A stretch of DNA of 64,000 nt from JAJRVM01 sp041752115 (GTDB taxonomy: Bacteria; Planctomycetota; Planctomycetia; Pirellulales; Pirellulaceae). This document shows positions 49,111-59,353 of this stretch, piece by piece; the stretch's first letter is position 1, and the number at the start of each line of letters is the position of its first letter. Location: assembly GCA_041752115.1 (NCBI GenBank), contig JBGSHS010000429.1, positions 1 to 64,000 of the forward strand, given 5' to 3'. The notes under the pieces are model-generated. The model was not told the origin of the DNA. It ran no database searches and was given only the letters and a program-made list of their open reading frames with translations. Position numbers and translations under genes: made by a program.

Positions 49111-49202
49111 CTGCCGTTCCACATCCGATCGGTCTGTCCTGTCCTGAAGCGTGCCGCGGCCTGATTGCCGCGGCCGACGGCGCGATGCGCCGCTGCACTG
49201 GG

Positions 49203-50672
49203 CTACGGCTTCCTGGCTACGGCAAAGTCGCGCCCTGCTCGCACGGCGATCCAGGTGAACGCTGCGGCCAGCGTCATCACGACCGTGGCGGCCCACAGAG
49301 GTAACTGCGGTGTTTCGGCGAACAAGCGCATCCCCAGGACCGGTCCAATGATGCGGGCCAACGATGAGACGCTCTGCGCCACGCCCAGCACATGCCCCTG
49401 CTGATCCGGACTGATTCGGCGAGAGATCAGCGATTGAAGCGACGGCGTGACAAACGCCAGGCCGATCACGAAGACCGCCATCGACAGGCAGAGCCAGCCG
49501 AAGTTCTCGCGCTGCACCGTGAAGCTCAACACCAACAGACTGAAGGTGGCCAGAAGAGTCCCCCCCACGGCCATTGACCCTTCAGAAGCTCGACCGGCCA
49601 GGCGGCGAACCAGGAATCCCTGGGCCAGAGTCATGACCAGACCGAGGTAGGCGAACGTACCGAGTACGATCACGTGCCGGATCTCGGCAGGTGTGTGGTA
49701 CCCCAATCCGCGCGCCCACGCGATGGCTCGCTGCATGCCGACCATGTCCTCCGCGCCACTGGCGGCCTTGTTGTACAGGGCGTTGATCACCGGCGACAAG
49801 GTCGCTTCAAAGGCGGCGAGCGAACAAATGACAATGAACGAGGTGAGCAGCAGCAGGCCGACCGAGGAAGTGGTCAAGGCCACTCGAAGTCCCTGGATAT
49901 CCAGCAAGCCGCGACGCGCCTGCTTGCTATGAGGCGTCTTCGACTCGGGAAGCATCCACAAGGCCAACACGAATGCACTGCCCGACAAGCCAGCGGCAAA
50001 ATAGCCGGGCCAGGGACTCACGTCGCCGCTGGTACCCGCCAGCAGCGACAACGCACCGATCACTGGACCGAGCGTAAACCCCAAGGCAAACGCCGCTCCA
50101 ATGAGCGCCATTCCCTTGGTGCGGTCCGCAGCCGACGTGGTGTCGGCAATGTACGCCTGAGCGGTCGAGATCGTGCCACCGGCAATGCCAGCTCCAATCC
50201 GCGCCACGAACAGCCATACCAGGCTGTGCCAAATCGTCGCGATCCCGAATAACGCATAGAATGTCGTCGATCCTGCCAGGCCGACCAGCAGAATGGGACG
50301 ACGGCCAAATATATCCGACAAACGCCCCCAGATCGGCAAGAACAGAAATTGCATGGCGGAAAAGCTCGACATCAGCAGCCCCACCAACCACCCGGTCTGC
50401 GCAGGGGTCAGATGATGCATGTGCGCGAACTTCTCGCCGTAGATGGGGAGCAGAGGAAGTACGATGCCGAAGCCCAGCAGGTCAATGAAGACCGTCAGGA
50501 AGATGATCAGCAAAGAACCACGGTGCGGCTTAGGGGAGGGGTACGTCAATTGCGGTTGACCTTGACTGCTCGAGGATTCGATCCGACTCCAGAAATCGAA
50601 GAACTCCTGTGTGAGTGAGGATATCGCACAATCTGCCGGGGAGGAAGAAGTGCTCCCACCTTGGCCCCCCAA
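49203..50672 (-). CDS. Major facilitator superfamily exporter, TetA-like
   Basis: 489 residues, 12 predicted helices beginning at about residue 55 (LLIIFLTVFIDLLGFGIVLP). The TetA-type motif A GRLSDIFGRRPILLVGL lies after helix 2, and FVARIGAGIAGG with AYIADTTSAADRTKGMALIG matches antiporter motif C neighbourhoods. The N-terminal 50 residues are Ser/Gln-rich and nonhydrophobic, perhaps partly untranslated. It probably exports a drug-like or small organic molecule by proton exchange. It is divergent from the PaaK-like gene with about 107 bp between starts. Confidence 0.9.
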   Translation of the reverse strand: MGGQGGSTSSSPADCAISSLTQEFFDFWSRIESSSSQGQPQLTYPSPKPHRGSLLIIFLTVFIDLLGFGIVLPLLPIYGEKFAHMHHLTPAQTGWLVGLLMSSFSAMQFLFLPIWGRLSDIFGRRPILLVGLAGSTTFYALFGIATIWHSLVWLFVARIGAGIAGGTISTAQAYIADTTSAADRTKGMALIGAAFALGFTLGPVIGALSLLAGTSGDVSPWPGYFAAGLSGSAFVLALWMLPESKTPHSKQARRGLLDIQGLRVALTTSSVGLLLLTSFIVICSLAAFEATLSPVINALYNKAASGAEDMVGMQRAIAWARGLGYHTPAEIRHVIVLGTFAYLGLVMTLAQGFLVRRLAGRASEGSMAVGGTLLATFSLLVLSFTVQRENFGWLCLSMAVFVIGLAFVTPSLQSLISRRISPDQQGHVLGVAQSVSSLARIIGPVLGMRLFAETPQLPLWAATVVMTLAAAFTWIAVRAGRDFAVARKP

Positions 50673-50779
50673 GAACAGCTCCCCCGTGCATTCCGCGTCC
50701 GCCCCCGACCCAGGCCGCCGCAGATCAGGTCAGTTGTGCCCCCGTTTTCCACTAGTGGGGGAGATCGTATGATGCACGC

Positions 50780-52072
50780 ATGTCGAGAACTTCTTTCGAG
50801 TATCGCCGCAGGATGGAACGGCTTGAGCCCCATGAACTTGCTGCGCACCAGCTCGCTCGCCTCAATCGGCTGCTCGAGGCCATTCGGCCGACTAATCGCC
50901 TCTACGCGGAAAAGCTCACTGGGATTTCTCTGCCACTCCCGTCGCTGGACCAACTCGCGGACGTTCCCTTCACGGTCAAGGACGAATTGCAGCAGTCATC
51001 CGACGGCCAGCATGATTACGCCACGAACACCAGCTATCCGCTCGACCGTTACGTCCGGTTCCATCGCACATCGGGGACGCGAGGCCGGCCTCTGGCCGTG
51101 CTCGATACGGCGGATGACTGGGCCTGGTGGATCGATACGTGGCAGTTTGTGCTGGATGCGGCCGAGTTGAGTGCGAAGGACCGAGCACTGATGGCCTTCT
51201 CGTACGGACCGTTCATTGGTTTTTGGAGTGCTTTTGACGCTGCGGCAGCACGTGGGGCCATGGTGATCCCGACTGGAGGCCTGAGCACGCTGGCGCGACT
51301 GGAACTGGCTCGCAGCTGTCAGGCGAGCGTGATCTTCTGTACACCTAGCTATGCGTTGCATCTGGCAGAAATCGGCACCCACCACCAGTTCGACGTCAGC
51401 TCGCTGGGCGTCCGCTGCCTGGTCGTGGCAGGAGAGCCTGGTGGATCAATCCCGGCTATCCGGCAGCGAATTGAGCAGCTCTGGAAGGCACGCGTCATCG
51501 ACCACAGCGGCGCGACGGAAGTGGGACCATGGGGGTATTCCGACGCTGATGGACGTGGTCTGTACATCGTCGAAAGCGAATTCGTGGCCGAGTTCATCAG
51601 GCTAGAGGATCAGCAACCTGCCGTGGAAGGTGAGCTCGCTGAACTGGTCCTGACCACGCTCGGACGCTTCGGCAGTCCGGTCATCCGTTACCGCACAGGA
51701 GATCTTGTCCGACCGCGGCACGAGCCGGACGCCGGGAATCGATTCGTTCTGCTCGAGGGAGGAGTGCTGGGGCGAGCCGACGACATGATGATCATCCGGG
51801 GAGTCAATGTGTTCCCCAGCTCCGTCGAACAGATCTTGCGCAGCTTCCCCGAGATTGCCGAGTATCGACTGATCGCCCACAAGAAAGGCGAAATGGACGC
51901 TTTGTCCATTGAAATCGAAGATTCGCTCAACGCTCCCCAGCGAGTGGCGGAAACGCTGCGGCTGCGGCTGGGGCTACGCGTGTCGGTGCAATCGGTTCCA
52001 CTGGGCTCGTTGCCGCGATTCGAAGGCAAAGCCACGCGGTTTATGGACCAGCGGACGGCCACTGGGGGGTGA
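50780..52072 (+). CDS. PaaK-like acyl-CoA ligase (AMP-forming)
   Basis: 430 residues, the usual size of phenylacetate-CoA ligases. The adenylation motif is RFHRTSGTRGRPLAVLDT (about residue 90); VIDHSGATEVGPWGY is the second nucleotide site; FGSPVIRYRTGDLV and the C-terminal hinge GRADDMMIIRGVNVFPSSVE follow, with the PaaK-type C-terminal domain. It activates a carboxylic acid with ATP and CoA; phenylacetate is not assured since no paa genes are near. It may work with the divergent exporter, but nothing direct shows it. Confidence 0.92.
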   Translation: MSRTSFEYRRRMERLEPHELAAHQLARLNRLLEAIRPTNRLYAEKLTGISLPLPSLDQLADVPFTVKDELQQSSDGQHDYATNTSYPLDRYVRFHRTSGTRGRPLAVLDTADDWAWWIDTWQFVLDAAELSAKDRALMAFSYGPFIGFWSAFDAAAARGAMVIPTGGLSTLARLELARSCQASVIFCTPSYALHLAEIGTHHQFDVSSLGVRCLVVAGEPGGSIPAIRQRIEQLWKARVIDHSGATEVGPWGYSDADGRGLYIVESEFVAEFIRLEDQQPAVEGELAELVLTTLGRFGSPVIRYRTGDLVRPRHEPDAGNRFVLLEGGVLGRADDMMIIRGVNVFPSSVEQILRSFPEIAEYRLIAHKKGEMDALSIEIEDSLNAPQRVAETLRLRLGLRVSVQSVPLGSLPRFEGKATRFMDQRTATGG

Positions 52073-52196
52073 CGAATCCGTCCTGATGGTGTATTGTCCA
52101 CCAGTCCGCGTGGTTGCGCAAGATTGCGCAGACCCGGACGAATAGCACCTCACAACTGGCCTTTGTCCGCAGACGGTGGAGCACCGACACATGTCG

Positions 52197-52322
52197 GGCC
52201 CAGGAAATGCGGCCCAGGAAATGCGGCCCAGGAAATGCATGGGACGGGAGGAGAGGGCCCTGTTCGCGCCCCGAGTGCGAAGAATGCGTACTTGCCAGGG
52301 AACAGCGACCAGGGAACAGCCA
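52197..52322. repeat. 14-bp tandem repeats, two related groups
   Basis: GGCCCAGGAAATGC occurs three times in a row (52197-52210, 52211-52224, 52225-52238). CCAGGGAACAGCGA/CCA occurs twice (52295-52308, 52309-52322). Both groups have the same 14-bp period and similar sequence. Confidence 0.85.
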
Positions 52323-52350
52323 CGCGTGCTTTGCGACAGCGTGACTTTCA

Positions 52351-52462
52351 GGTTGGGTGGCACTGGCTCCGCCAGTGCAGGCTTAGCTTGCGGGTTGGGT
52401 GGCACTGGCTCCGCCAGTGTAGACTCGCCCGATAGCGTGAGGATCACTGGCACAGCCAGTGA
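52351..52462. repeat. Three CACTGGC/GCCAGTG hairpins
   Basis: A perfect 27-bp direct repeat occurs at 52351-52377 and 52393-52419; each copy ends in the hairpin CACTGGCTCCGCCAGTG. A third hairpin with a different loop, TCACTGGCACAGCCAGTGA, lies at 52444-52462. Repeated units of this kind are dispersed in planctomycete genomes. Confidence 0.85.
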
Positions 52463-52704
52463 CAGCGAGATTCTGAGCGGTCGCGGAGCACTCGTTCGCG
52501 GCTGGGGTTTGTGACGGCTCGAGAAACCGGTTTGTACTGGCAAGGGTACGGTTAGTGACAGGGTGCGCCCGGTGGGATGAAGTACAAGGTGGAGGAAGAG
52601 CGGACAAGCCTGTCCTCGGCCGATGATCGCGAGCGGCGCTGTTCGCACTCTGACACAAGCCCGTTCGGTACCTGATTTCCTGTATACATGGAAAGGATGG
52701 AAGG

Positions 52705-54597
52705 ATGAGACGATTGATGATGGTTTCTGGTGTTTTCTTGTTGCTGGTCGCCCTGCAGGTGGCATCCGTCCGCGCTGCGGATGAGCTTGACCTGCGTCGC
52801 GGTGTACCGAGCGATGTCTATCTGGTGATCCTCGCGAAACACAATCCGGAGCGAGACTTCCAGAGGAAGTATTACGAAGAGGTCTGGAATACGATCCAGG
52901 AAACGCAGATTCTGGAAAAGGCGCTGAAAATCATTACCTCCCGCATGGAAGAGGATCAGCTGGAGCAGGCCAACAGCGTGATCGAGGAGCTACGGGAAGC
53001 GGTCAAGCCGATTGACATGCAGGCTTTGGCCGACTGCAAAGAAATGGTCTATGCCCAGCAGATGCAGATGACCAGCCTGGGGCCCCAAGCTCCCTCGATT
53101 CCGGTGGCGGACCATCTGGTCCTGTTGCGACTGACGCCCGAAGCGGTTCAGTCGACGGCCGACGGCATCACCAATTTCTTCAAGCTGGCCGAGAAGCACA
53201 CCGGCGGTGAGTTGAGTGTCGAGACGACGAAGGTGGGCGACGCGACCGTCACGGCGCTCGTAATGCCTCCCCAATCGCCGTTTCAGCCGGCCATTGCCAC
53301 GATGGGTGAAGTGCTGATGTTCGGTTCGACCAAGGCGTTTCTGGAGAAGAGCATTGGCATGTTGACCGGCCAGCAGGGCGAGTCGAAGTTCGACGACCCG
53401 CGTCTGGCGGCCGCGCTGCAGAAGTTGCCCGCGCCGGAAGACAGTCTGGTCTTCTATGACGGCAAGTCGCAGTTCGAGACGTTGCAGAAGATCGCCCCGA
53501 TGATTGCTGAGATGGGTGGTGGCGACGAGAACGTGGAACGGGTCGCGAAGATCATTGATATGATCATGAAGGACGTTTCCATTCTCGATTATGATGTGAC
53601 GGTGGAGTACACAGAGGGAAACCTGAATCGGACTGCCAGTTACGGTAAACTGCTTCCCGGCACCGAGGATTCCACGTTGCGGAAGATGTTGTCCAGTGCC
53701 GAACCGTTTGAGAAGTGGCAATCGTGGGTTCCCTCCGGCGCGCTCTCCTACTCGCTCGGCACGGGGGTCTATCTGCATCCGCTCTACGAGCGCATCATGA
53801 CGGTGCTGGACGAGGATGTGGAAGAAGCCGAGGACGCGTTGGAGCAATTCGAACAGATCCAGGAACAGTTTGACGTTCATCTGGATCGTGACATTCTCCA
53901 GTCATTCACAGGCAAGTACGCCTCGGTCAGCATGCCCTCGAACATGGGGAATGCGGATTCCGTGACGGCGCTGCAGTGCACTAACGGCGACCGGATCAAA
54001 GAACTGATCCACCGCGGCATCGAAGCTCTCAAGCAGATTCCGGCAATCCAGAGTCAGCAACTGAAACTGGTCCCATCCAAAGAGCTCAAAGGCTTCGAGG
54101 AGCTGTCGGCCATCACCTTGACGGCCCTGGGTGTGCGTCCTGTCATTGGTTTCCAGGACGGCTGGATGTACATCGGCAGCAGCGCCAAGGCGGTCCAGAA
54201 AGTGCTCAAGACCCAAGCGGGAGAGGGAGAGACGATCGAGCAGAGCGAAGCTTTCACCCGCCTGGATATCGAAGTGGAAGGCGCTGTGGAGTCGATCAAG
54301 TACACCAATACGGCCGAGAGCACGCGGGCCCTGGCTGCCGGTCTGAATCAGGCGGGACTGATGGCTCCCATGTTCATGGCCATGGCCGGTGCCAATTCGG
54401 AAGACGAGTCACTCAAGCCGGTCCAGGAAGTCATCGCATTACTTCCTGACCTGTCCAGGATCGTCGCCAAGTTCGACTTCCTGGAGGCCACCATCACGGT
54501 CGTCCAGGACGGCGATGAGCCCGACAGCTATACCAAGCGCAGCGTGACGGTCGTGCGGCCAGCGGAAGAGGAGGAAAAGGAGTCAGCCAACAAGTAG
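52705..54597 (+). CDS. Large secreted protein, unknown function
   Basis: 630 residues. The signal peptide (MMVSGVFLLLVALQVASVRA, cleavage near RAAD) is clear. The mature protein is acidic, Met/Gln/Glu-rich and mixed alpha/beta, with no Cys pairs or catalytic motif I recognise. The general layout (segments such as VLMFGSTKAFLEKSIGML; PVIGFQDGWMYIGSSAKAV) recalls DUF3352-type planctomycete proteins, which I cannot confirm. It is monocistronic with a strong intrinsic terminator 37 bp after the stop. Abundant export is plausible; function is unknown. Confidence 0.85.
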   Translation: MRRLMMVSGVFLLLVALQVASVRAADELDLRRGVPSDVYLVILAKHNPERDFQRKYYEEVWNTIQETQILEKALKIITSRMEEDQLEQANSVIEELREAVKPIDMQALADCKEMVYAQQMQMTSLGPQAPSIPVADHLVLLRLTPEAVQSTADGITNFFKLAEKHTGGELSVETTKVGDATVTALVMPPQSPFQPAIATMGEVLMFGSTKAFLEKSIGMLTGQQGESKFDDPRLAAALQKLPAPEDSLVFYDGKSQFETLQKIAPMIAEMGGGDENVERVAKIIDMIMKDVSILDYDVTVEYTEGNLNRTASYGKLLPGTEDSTLRKMLSSAEPFEKWQSWVPSGALSYSLGTGVYLHPLYERIMTVLDEDVEEAEDALEQFEQIQEQFDVHLDRDILQSFTGKYASVSMPSNMGNADSVTALQCTNGDRIKELIHRGIEALKQIPAIQSQQLKLVPSKELKGFEELSAITLTALGVRPVIGFQDGWMYIGSSAKAVQKVLKTQAGEGETIEQSEAFTRLDIEVEGAVESIKYTNTAESTRALAAGLNQAGLMAPMFMAMAGANSEDESLKPVQEVIALLPDLSRIVAKFDFLEATITVVQDGDEPDSYTKRSVTVVRPAEEEEKESANK

Positions 54598-54633
54598 GCT
54601 GAGCGTTGGTCCCTTTCCTTGTGACTAGAAGCG

Positions 54634-54668
54634 AGCTCCGGAATCGTCTGATTCCGGAGCTTTTTTTT
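54634..54668 (+). terminator. Intrinsic terminator after the 630-residue secreted protein gene
   Basis: AGCTCCGGAATC (54634-54645), a 4-nt loop and GATTCCGGAGCT (54650-54661) form a perfect 12-bp stem followed by eight T (54661-54668). This is a textbook Rho-independent terminator and the clearest one in the window. Confidence 0.95.
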
Positions 54669-55035
54669 CCGGCTACGGATACCAGGGGCGTTGGATCGGA
54701 GCTCGCTGTCGCATGGGTGGCGGCCCGCTGCCGAATCACGCTCGTGGATGAAGTGAGGGGTGAATATTTCGCTGTCAGCGATCCATCAGCGTGGTCGCCG
54801 CGTAGGAGAAGCCGCTGTGTGGTGGGAGCGGTCGTCGGGTGCCTGTTTGACCCTCGTCACCAAGGTGCATAGAATCTCCGGCGGTGCGGACTTGATTGAT
54901 TTTGGCTAGGCATGATAGTCGAGTGGCTGCCTCGAGTGGTGGTTGCTCTTCTGTCGCTCAGGGCGGGTGAGCTTTCGGGCGATGTAGCTGCCTGGAACGC
55001 TTGATGTTCAGGCATTTCTAAGTCGTGGCAGTCGT
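54669..55035. other. Intergenic region, nothing recognised
   Basis: About 370 bp between the intrinsic terminator and a small secreted-protein gene. I see no repeat, RNA gene or convincing open frame. Confidence 0.4.
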
Positions 55036-55512
55036 ATGCATTCTCGTTTCCGATTCCAACTTCTGCTGCTGATTCTGACCGGCGCCGTGCTGGATGGCGG
55101 CACGTTGGGATTTCGAGCTGCGTGGGCGAGCTGCGGTGACTGGCTGGCCCAGTCCGAAGCCGGCAGGCATGGCCAGACGGGATTCATGCTGAACCAGATG
55201 TCCACTGACGTACCGGCGCGTTTTTCCGTTTTCTACTTGCGCGAGGACGAGAAAGCGCAGAGCACCATGCGACAACCGTCGCCGTTGCAGCCACTTTGCG
55301 GCTGTACTGATCCGGCTTGTTCCATGCAGCCTGCTCTGCCCGTTTCCCCTGTGCCTGCGGGTACGCCTGGCGATTCTGAGCGTTCCGCGTATTGGCTGCA
55401 CTTTCATGCTGCAGCCGACGGGGATGGTCAGCTGATGGAGGTTGATTCTTGTCATCCCGTTCCGCTGCGCCGTGCGAGTGACATCTTTCGGCCACCGCGG
55501 AGCGATTCTTAA
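55036..55512 (+). CDS. Small secreted Cys-containing protein, unknown function
   Basis: 158 residues. A signal-peptide-like start (RFQLLLLILTGAVLDGG, with possible cleavage near AWA) is followed by SCGDWLAQSE and by CGCTDPACSM. I recall similar 'SCGDWL' exported proteins in planctomycetes, but cannot check. No strong ribosome-binding site precedes ATG 55036, and codon composition is less clear-cut than in neighbours, so the call is moderate. Function unknown. Confidence 0.55.
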   Translation: MHSRFRFQLLLLILTGAVLDGGTLGFRAAWASCGDWLAQSEAGRHGQTGFMLNQMSTDVPARFSVFYLREDEKAQSTMRQPSPLQPLCGCTDPACSMQPALPVSPVPAGTPGDSERSAYWLHFHAAADGDGQLMEVDSCHPVPLRRASDIFRPPRSDS

Positions 55513-56069
55513 GTCTCTGCATGCAGCAGGTGAGGGCACGAAGCGCTCGGCGCGCGATGGTGCGCTAACGCAGGTGTCTTGAAAGTGATCGGGTGGAATT
55601 TCCATCGCGTGTCACCGCCCGCTCCCGGTGGTCTGTCGAGCGAGCCCCTGATTCCCCTATTCCCTGGTCCGAGAAGCGAGTCTCCATGACTGCCGCGTGC
55701 GGTCAAAGAGCCGATTCAGGTCGGACCTCGGCGGGCAATCGAGGTGAGCTTGTGCGCATCGAAAGCGGACGGGCCATGCAAGTGACGGTGTGACTGGATG
55801 CACGGGCATCGCACATCGGCCCTCAATCCTTCCAGCGGCAATACTCTGATGATCGCCGTGTTCGGCCGGCGCGTTGTATCGCCGGTTCTGCTGCAGATCT
55901 GACCCTTCGGATTCACCTTGCTTCGGTGCGGCTTGGGCGCGAAAGCGAACCGGCACCGGAGAGCGATCGCGCTGCGCGCTGCCTGATGCGGTGCCGGACC
56001 GTCGCGCGGACGTTGTTATCCTGCGAAATTTCATCCCAGTTCATATGAGAGAATGTGGAGCTATTTGCC
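55513..56069. other. Intergenic region, nothing recognised
   Basis: 557 bp upstream of the DUF1559 gene. No repeat or family-like open frame is seen. GGAG lies 10 nt before ATG 56070 and supports that start. Confidence 0.4.
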
Positions 56070-57017
<948 letters not shown>

Positions 57018-57121
57018 GCTGAGGCAGAACCTTACCGAGCGAGGCCCCGCTGCCACGTGCGAGCCATCGCACAGGGGGCAGTGGCCCAGGCGAAGTATGC
57101 CAATCAATCAACGTGCCAATC

Positions 57122-57241
57122 AACCGTTCACAGAACGACGTTGTTTTGGCCGCGCGTGGGCACAGAAAGTCGCCTTTCGCTCCGCTAAATAATCGCTCCT
57201 TTCGCGGAGCGAATGGCGACTTTGGCGGACCGTGAACGGTT
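57122..57241. repeat. Nested long inverted repeat between the DUF1559 and lipoprotein genes
   Basis: Outer arms AACCGTTCAC (57122-57131) and GTGAACGGTT (57232-57241) are perfect. Inner 20-bp arms (57166-57185 and 57204-57223) match at 19 of 20 positions around an 18-nt loop; each begins or ends with AAAGTCGCC/GGCGACTTT. In mRNA it would form a very stable intercistronic stem. Confidence 0.85.
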
Positions 57242-57275
57242 ACATCAACCAAACGCCAATCAACAGGAGAATTCG

Positions 57276-57689
57276 GTGAAACTCACTACTGCGATTTCAC
57301 AGAGACATCGCTGGCCGGCGAGGGTGGGCCTTTTGCTAATGCTGGCGCTGCCGGGTTGCGGTCCTCAACTGCAGAGGGCCAAGCCGGTCGATGTGGATGA
57401 AGCGCGTCAGACGCTGACGACCGTGCTGGATGACTGGGCCGGCGGAGGCAAACCGGAGGACTGGCTGCAGCAGTCCCCGCGTGTTGTGGTCCAGGACTTC
57501 GACTGGTCGAGCGGCGCGCGGTTGAAGTCGTATGAGATCCTCGGGGCGGGCCAGTCGCGCGATGCGAACCTCTTCTGTCAGGTGAAGCTGGTGCTGGAGA
57601 ACCCTGTGCAGAAGAGGGTCGAACAGACCGTGACCTACTGTGTGGGAACCGATCCTGTCCTGACGGTATTTCGAGCTCTCGGTCCGTAA
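57276..57689 (+). CDS. Small lipoprotein downstream of the DUF1559 gene
   Basis: 137 residues from GTG 57276, chosen for AGGAGA 6 nt upstream. The signal peptide WPARVGLLLMLALPGCG has the lipobox LPGC. The mature part (about 110 residues) contains ARQTLTTVLDDWAGGGKPED and ends in beta-like strands. Small lipoproteins with this DDWxxGxxP pattern commonly follow DUF1559 genes in planctomycetes (recollection). Function unknown; location is probably the inner face of the outer membrane or periplasm. Confidence 0.82.
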   Translation: MKLTTAISQRHRWPARVGLLLMLALPGCGPQLQRAKPVDVDEARQTLTTVLDDWAGGGKPEDWLQQSPRVVVQDFDWSSGARLKSYEILGAGQSRDANLFCQVKLVLENPVQKRVEQTVTYCVGTDPVLTVFRALGP

Positions 57690-57704
57690 GGTCTCCACAG
57701 AGAA

Positions 57705-57730
57705 CCGCAGCATATCGAGCAAGGAAGTGC
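57705..57730. repeat. Dispersed repeat, CCGCAGCATATCGAGCAAGG variant
   Basis: Diverged copy of the motif also seen at 35305-35330, 59104-59131 and, inverted, at 59220-59250. It lies just after the lipoprotein gene stop. Confidence 0.65.
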
Positions 57731-57816
57731 AGAATAGCGACGGAAAGGGAAACCCAGGGTTTCGTCATCATTACCAGCGGAACGTCATTCCGCGTTAACC
57801 TTGAGGAGTATGCATT

Positions 57817-59091
57817 GTGACAACTCGCAGTCTGTTTCTCGTTATCGGTACTTGGCTTGTGTTTGCGTGGGCGTCAGGTCAACAGGGGTTGTCTCAGGAC
57901 AATGCCTGCGCTTCGTCGGAGTGCGCGGCATCGCAGCCGGCCGCGGCACCGGATCCGGTGCCAGCGGAGGAATTGAGCGAAGAGGCAGAGAAGGTGGTCG
58001 AGTCGCTACGAGCGACTTTGCCGGAGGGTTCGGAAGCACGTGTGATGCTGGAGGACATCGTTGCCGGGCGACGGCTGGGGCCCGACGACGGTTGGTTTCG
58101 CGTGGCTGTCTCTCAGAGTCGCTACGACTGGTCAGCAGTTTCCGCTCGTTACGATCGAGATGCTGATGGCAAGATCCAGCGCCCGGAATTCCCTGGCTGC
58201 GCGGACGATTTTCAGCGACTCGATCGCAACCACGATGCCGTCGTGACGGCCGATGACCTCGACTGGAAGGACCATGCGTTAGTTCGATCACCAGGTGCGA
58301 TGCTGTTTCGAGCGGCGGACCAGGATACGAACGGCAAACTGACGCGCGACGAATTCCTGCAGCTCTTCGATCAGCTCGATGCCGCATCACGCGGCTATCT
58401 GTCGCTGGACGATCTGCGAAACAGCTTTCAGGAACCTGCGGAGTCTCAACAAACGTCGCGGACCGATCGGCCTAGCCGCAGCACACTTGTGCTGGGCTTT
58501 GCGCGCCAGGAGCTGGGTTCGCTCCAACCGGGATCGGAAGTGGGTGAGAAGGCCCCGGACTTCACCCTCACGGCACTCGACGGCACTCCTGTTACGCTTT
58601 CGTCAGAGATCGGGGCTCAGCCGATTGTGTTGATCTTTGGTAACTTCACCTGCTGGCCGTTTCGCAGCAACTCCGGCAATTTGGACGAACTGTATCAACG
58701 TTACAGGGATCGCGCGAAGTTCTTCCTCATCTATGTACGGGAAGCGCATCCCAGTGACGGCTGGTGGAGTCTGAACAATCAGCAGAATGGCATCGACTTC
58801 GCTCAGCCCACGTCCGATGAGCAGCGCTGCAGCGTGGCCGGAGAGTGCCGCCAGTTCCTGCAGCTGGGCGTTCCGATGCTGGTCGACACGGTGCAGGACA
58901 CGGTCGGGACGACGTACAGTGGGATGCCGAATCGGCTCTATCTCATTGATCGGCAGGGGCGGGTGGCCTTCAAGAGCGGTCGAGGGCCATTTGGCTTCAA
59001 ACCGGGAGAACTGGAGCAGGCGTTGATCTGGAATCTGGCTCAAGAGCAGGCGGATGCCTCATCCGACCGCAGTGCAGGATCGACGGAGTAA
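57817..59091 (+). CDS. Secreted EF-hand protein with deiodinase-like thioredoxin domain
   Basis: 424 residues, GTG start with GAGGAG 8 nt upstream. A signal peptide (LFLVIGTWLVFAWASG) precedes three EF-hand loops: D113-E124 (DRDADGKIQRPE), D136-D147 (DRNHDAVVTADD) and D168-E179 (DQDTNGKLTRDE). From about residue 240 a redoxin domain (GEKAPDFTLTALDGTPVTLS) has FGNFTCWPFR, where Cys279 takes the place of the selenocysteine of iodothyronine deiodinases, then FFLIYVREAHPSDGWW, the deiodinase family signature with E309 and H311. It is probably a calcium-regulated thiol reductase or dehalogenase in the periplasm; the substrate is unknown. Confidence 0.9.
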   Translation: MTTRSLFLVIGTWLVFAWASGQQGLSQDNACASSECAASQPAAAPDPVPAEELSEEAEKVVESLRATLPEGSEARVMLEDIVAGRRLGPDDGWFRVAVSQSRYDWSAVSARYDRDADGKIQRPEFPGCADDFQRLDRNHDAVVTADDLDWKDHALVRSPGAMLFRAADQDTNGKLTRDEFLQLFDQLDAASRGYLSLDDLRNSFQEPAESQQTSRTDRPSRSTLVLGFARQELGSLQPGSEVGEKAPDFTLTALDGTPVTLSSEIGAQPIVLIFGNFTCWPFRSNSGNLDELYQRYRDRAKFFLIYVREAHPSDGWWSLNNQQNGIDFAQPTSDEQRCSVAGECRQFLQLGVPMLVDTVQDTVGTTYSGMPNRLYLIDRQGRVAFKSGRGPFGFKPGELEQALIWNLAQEQADASSDRSAGSTE

Positions 59092-59103
59092 GAATCCGAC
59101 AGC

Positions 59104-59250
59104 GAACCGCAGAATAGCGAACAAGCAGCCGCAGACTGACCAAGGAAGAGATGGCACCGCGTAATCGCCCATCGAGCGATCGCCGGGGACGACACGACCT
59201 TCCTCTTCCACTTGGACATGGGACATTCCGTGTTCGCTATTCTGCGGTTC
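59104..59250. repeat. Inverted pair of a dispersed 20-bp motif
   Basis: GAACCGCAGAATAGCGAACA (59104-59123) is perfectly complementary to 59231-59250, 107 bp apart. Related copies are at 35305-35330 and 57705-57730. It could form a long stem that ends transcription of the EF-hand gene. Confidence 0.8.
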
Positions 59251-59353
59251 GGACGCGGGACGTGGGAAGGTTGAAAGGCCGGGACAAATGGCCCAGGTGA
59301 TTGTTGTGGAATCTACTGCATAGGTGAGCCTCTTCTTTGGGACGGCTCACTTC

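Larger units (their letters stand above)
52073..52704. other. Repeat-bearing intergenic region
   Basis: 632 bp without a gene. It contains a 14-bp tandem array, a related 14-bp duplication and three small hairpins, annotated separately. Open frames crossing it consist mostly of repeat-derived residues. Confidence 0.7.

Noticed and set aside
52197..52322. 14-bp repeats considered as a CRISPR or iteron origin
   Set aside because: Too short and without spacers; no replication gene or AT-rich unwinding region nearby.
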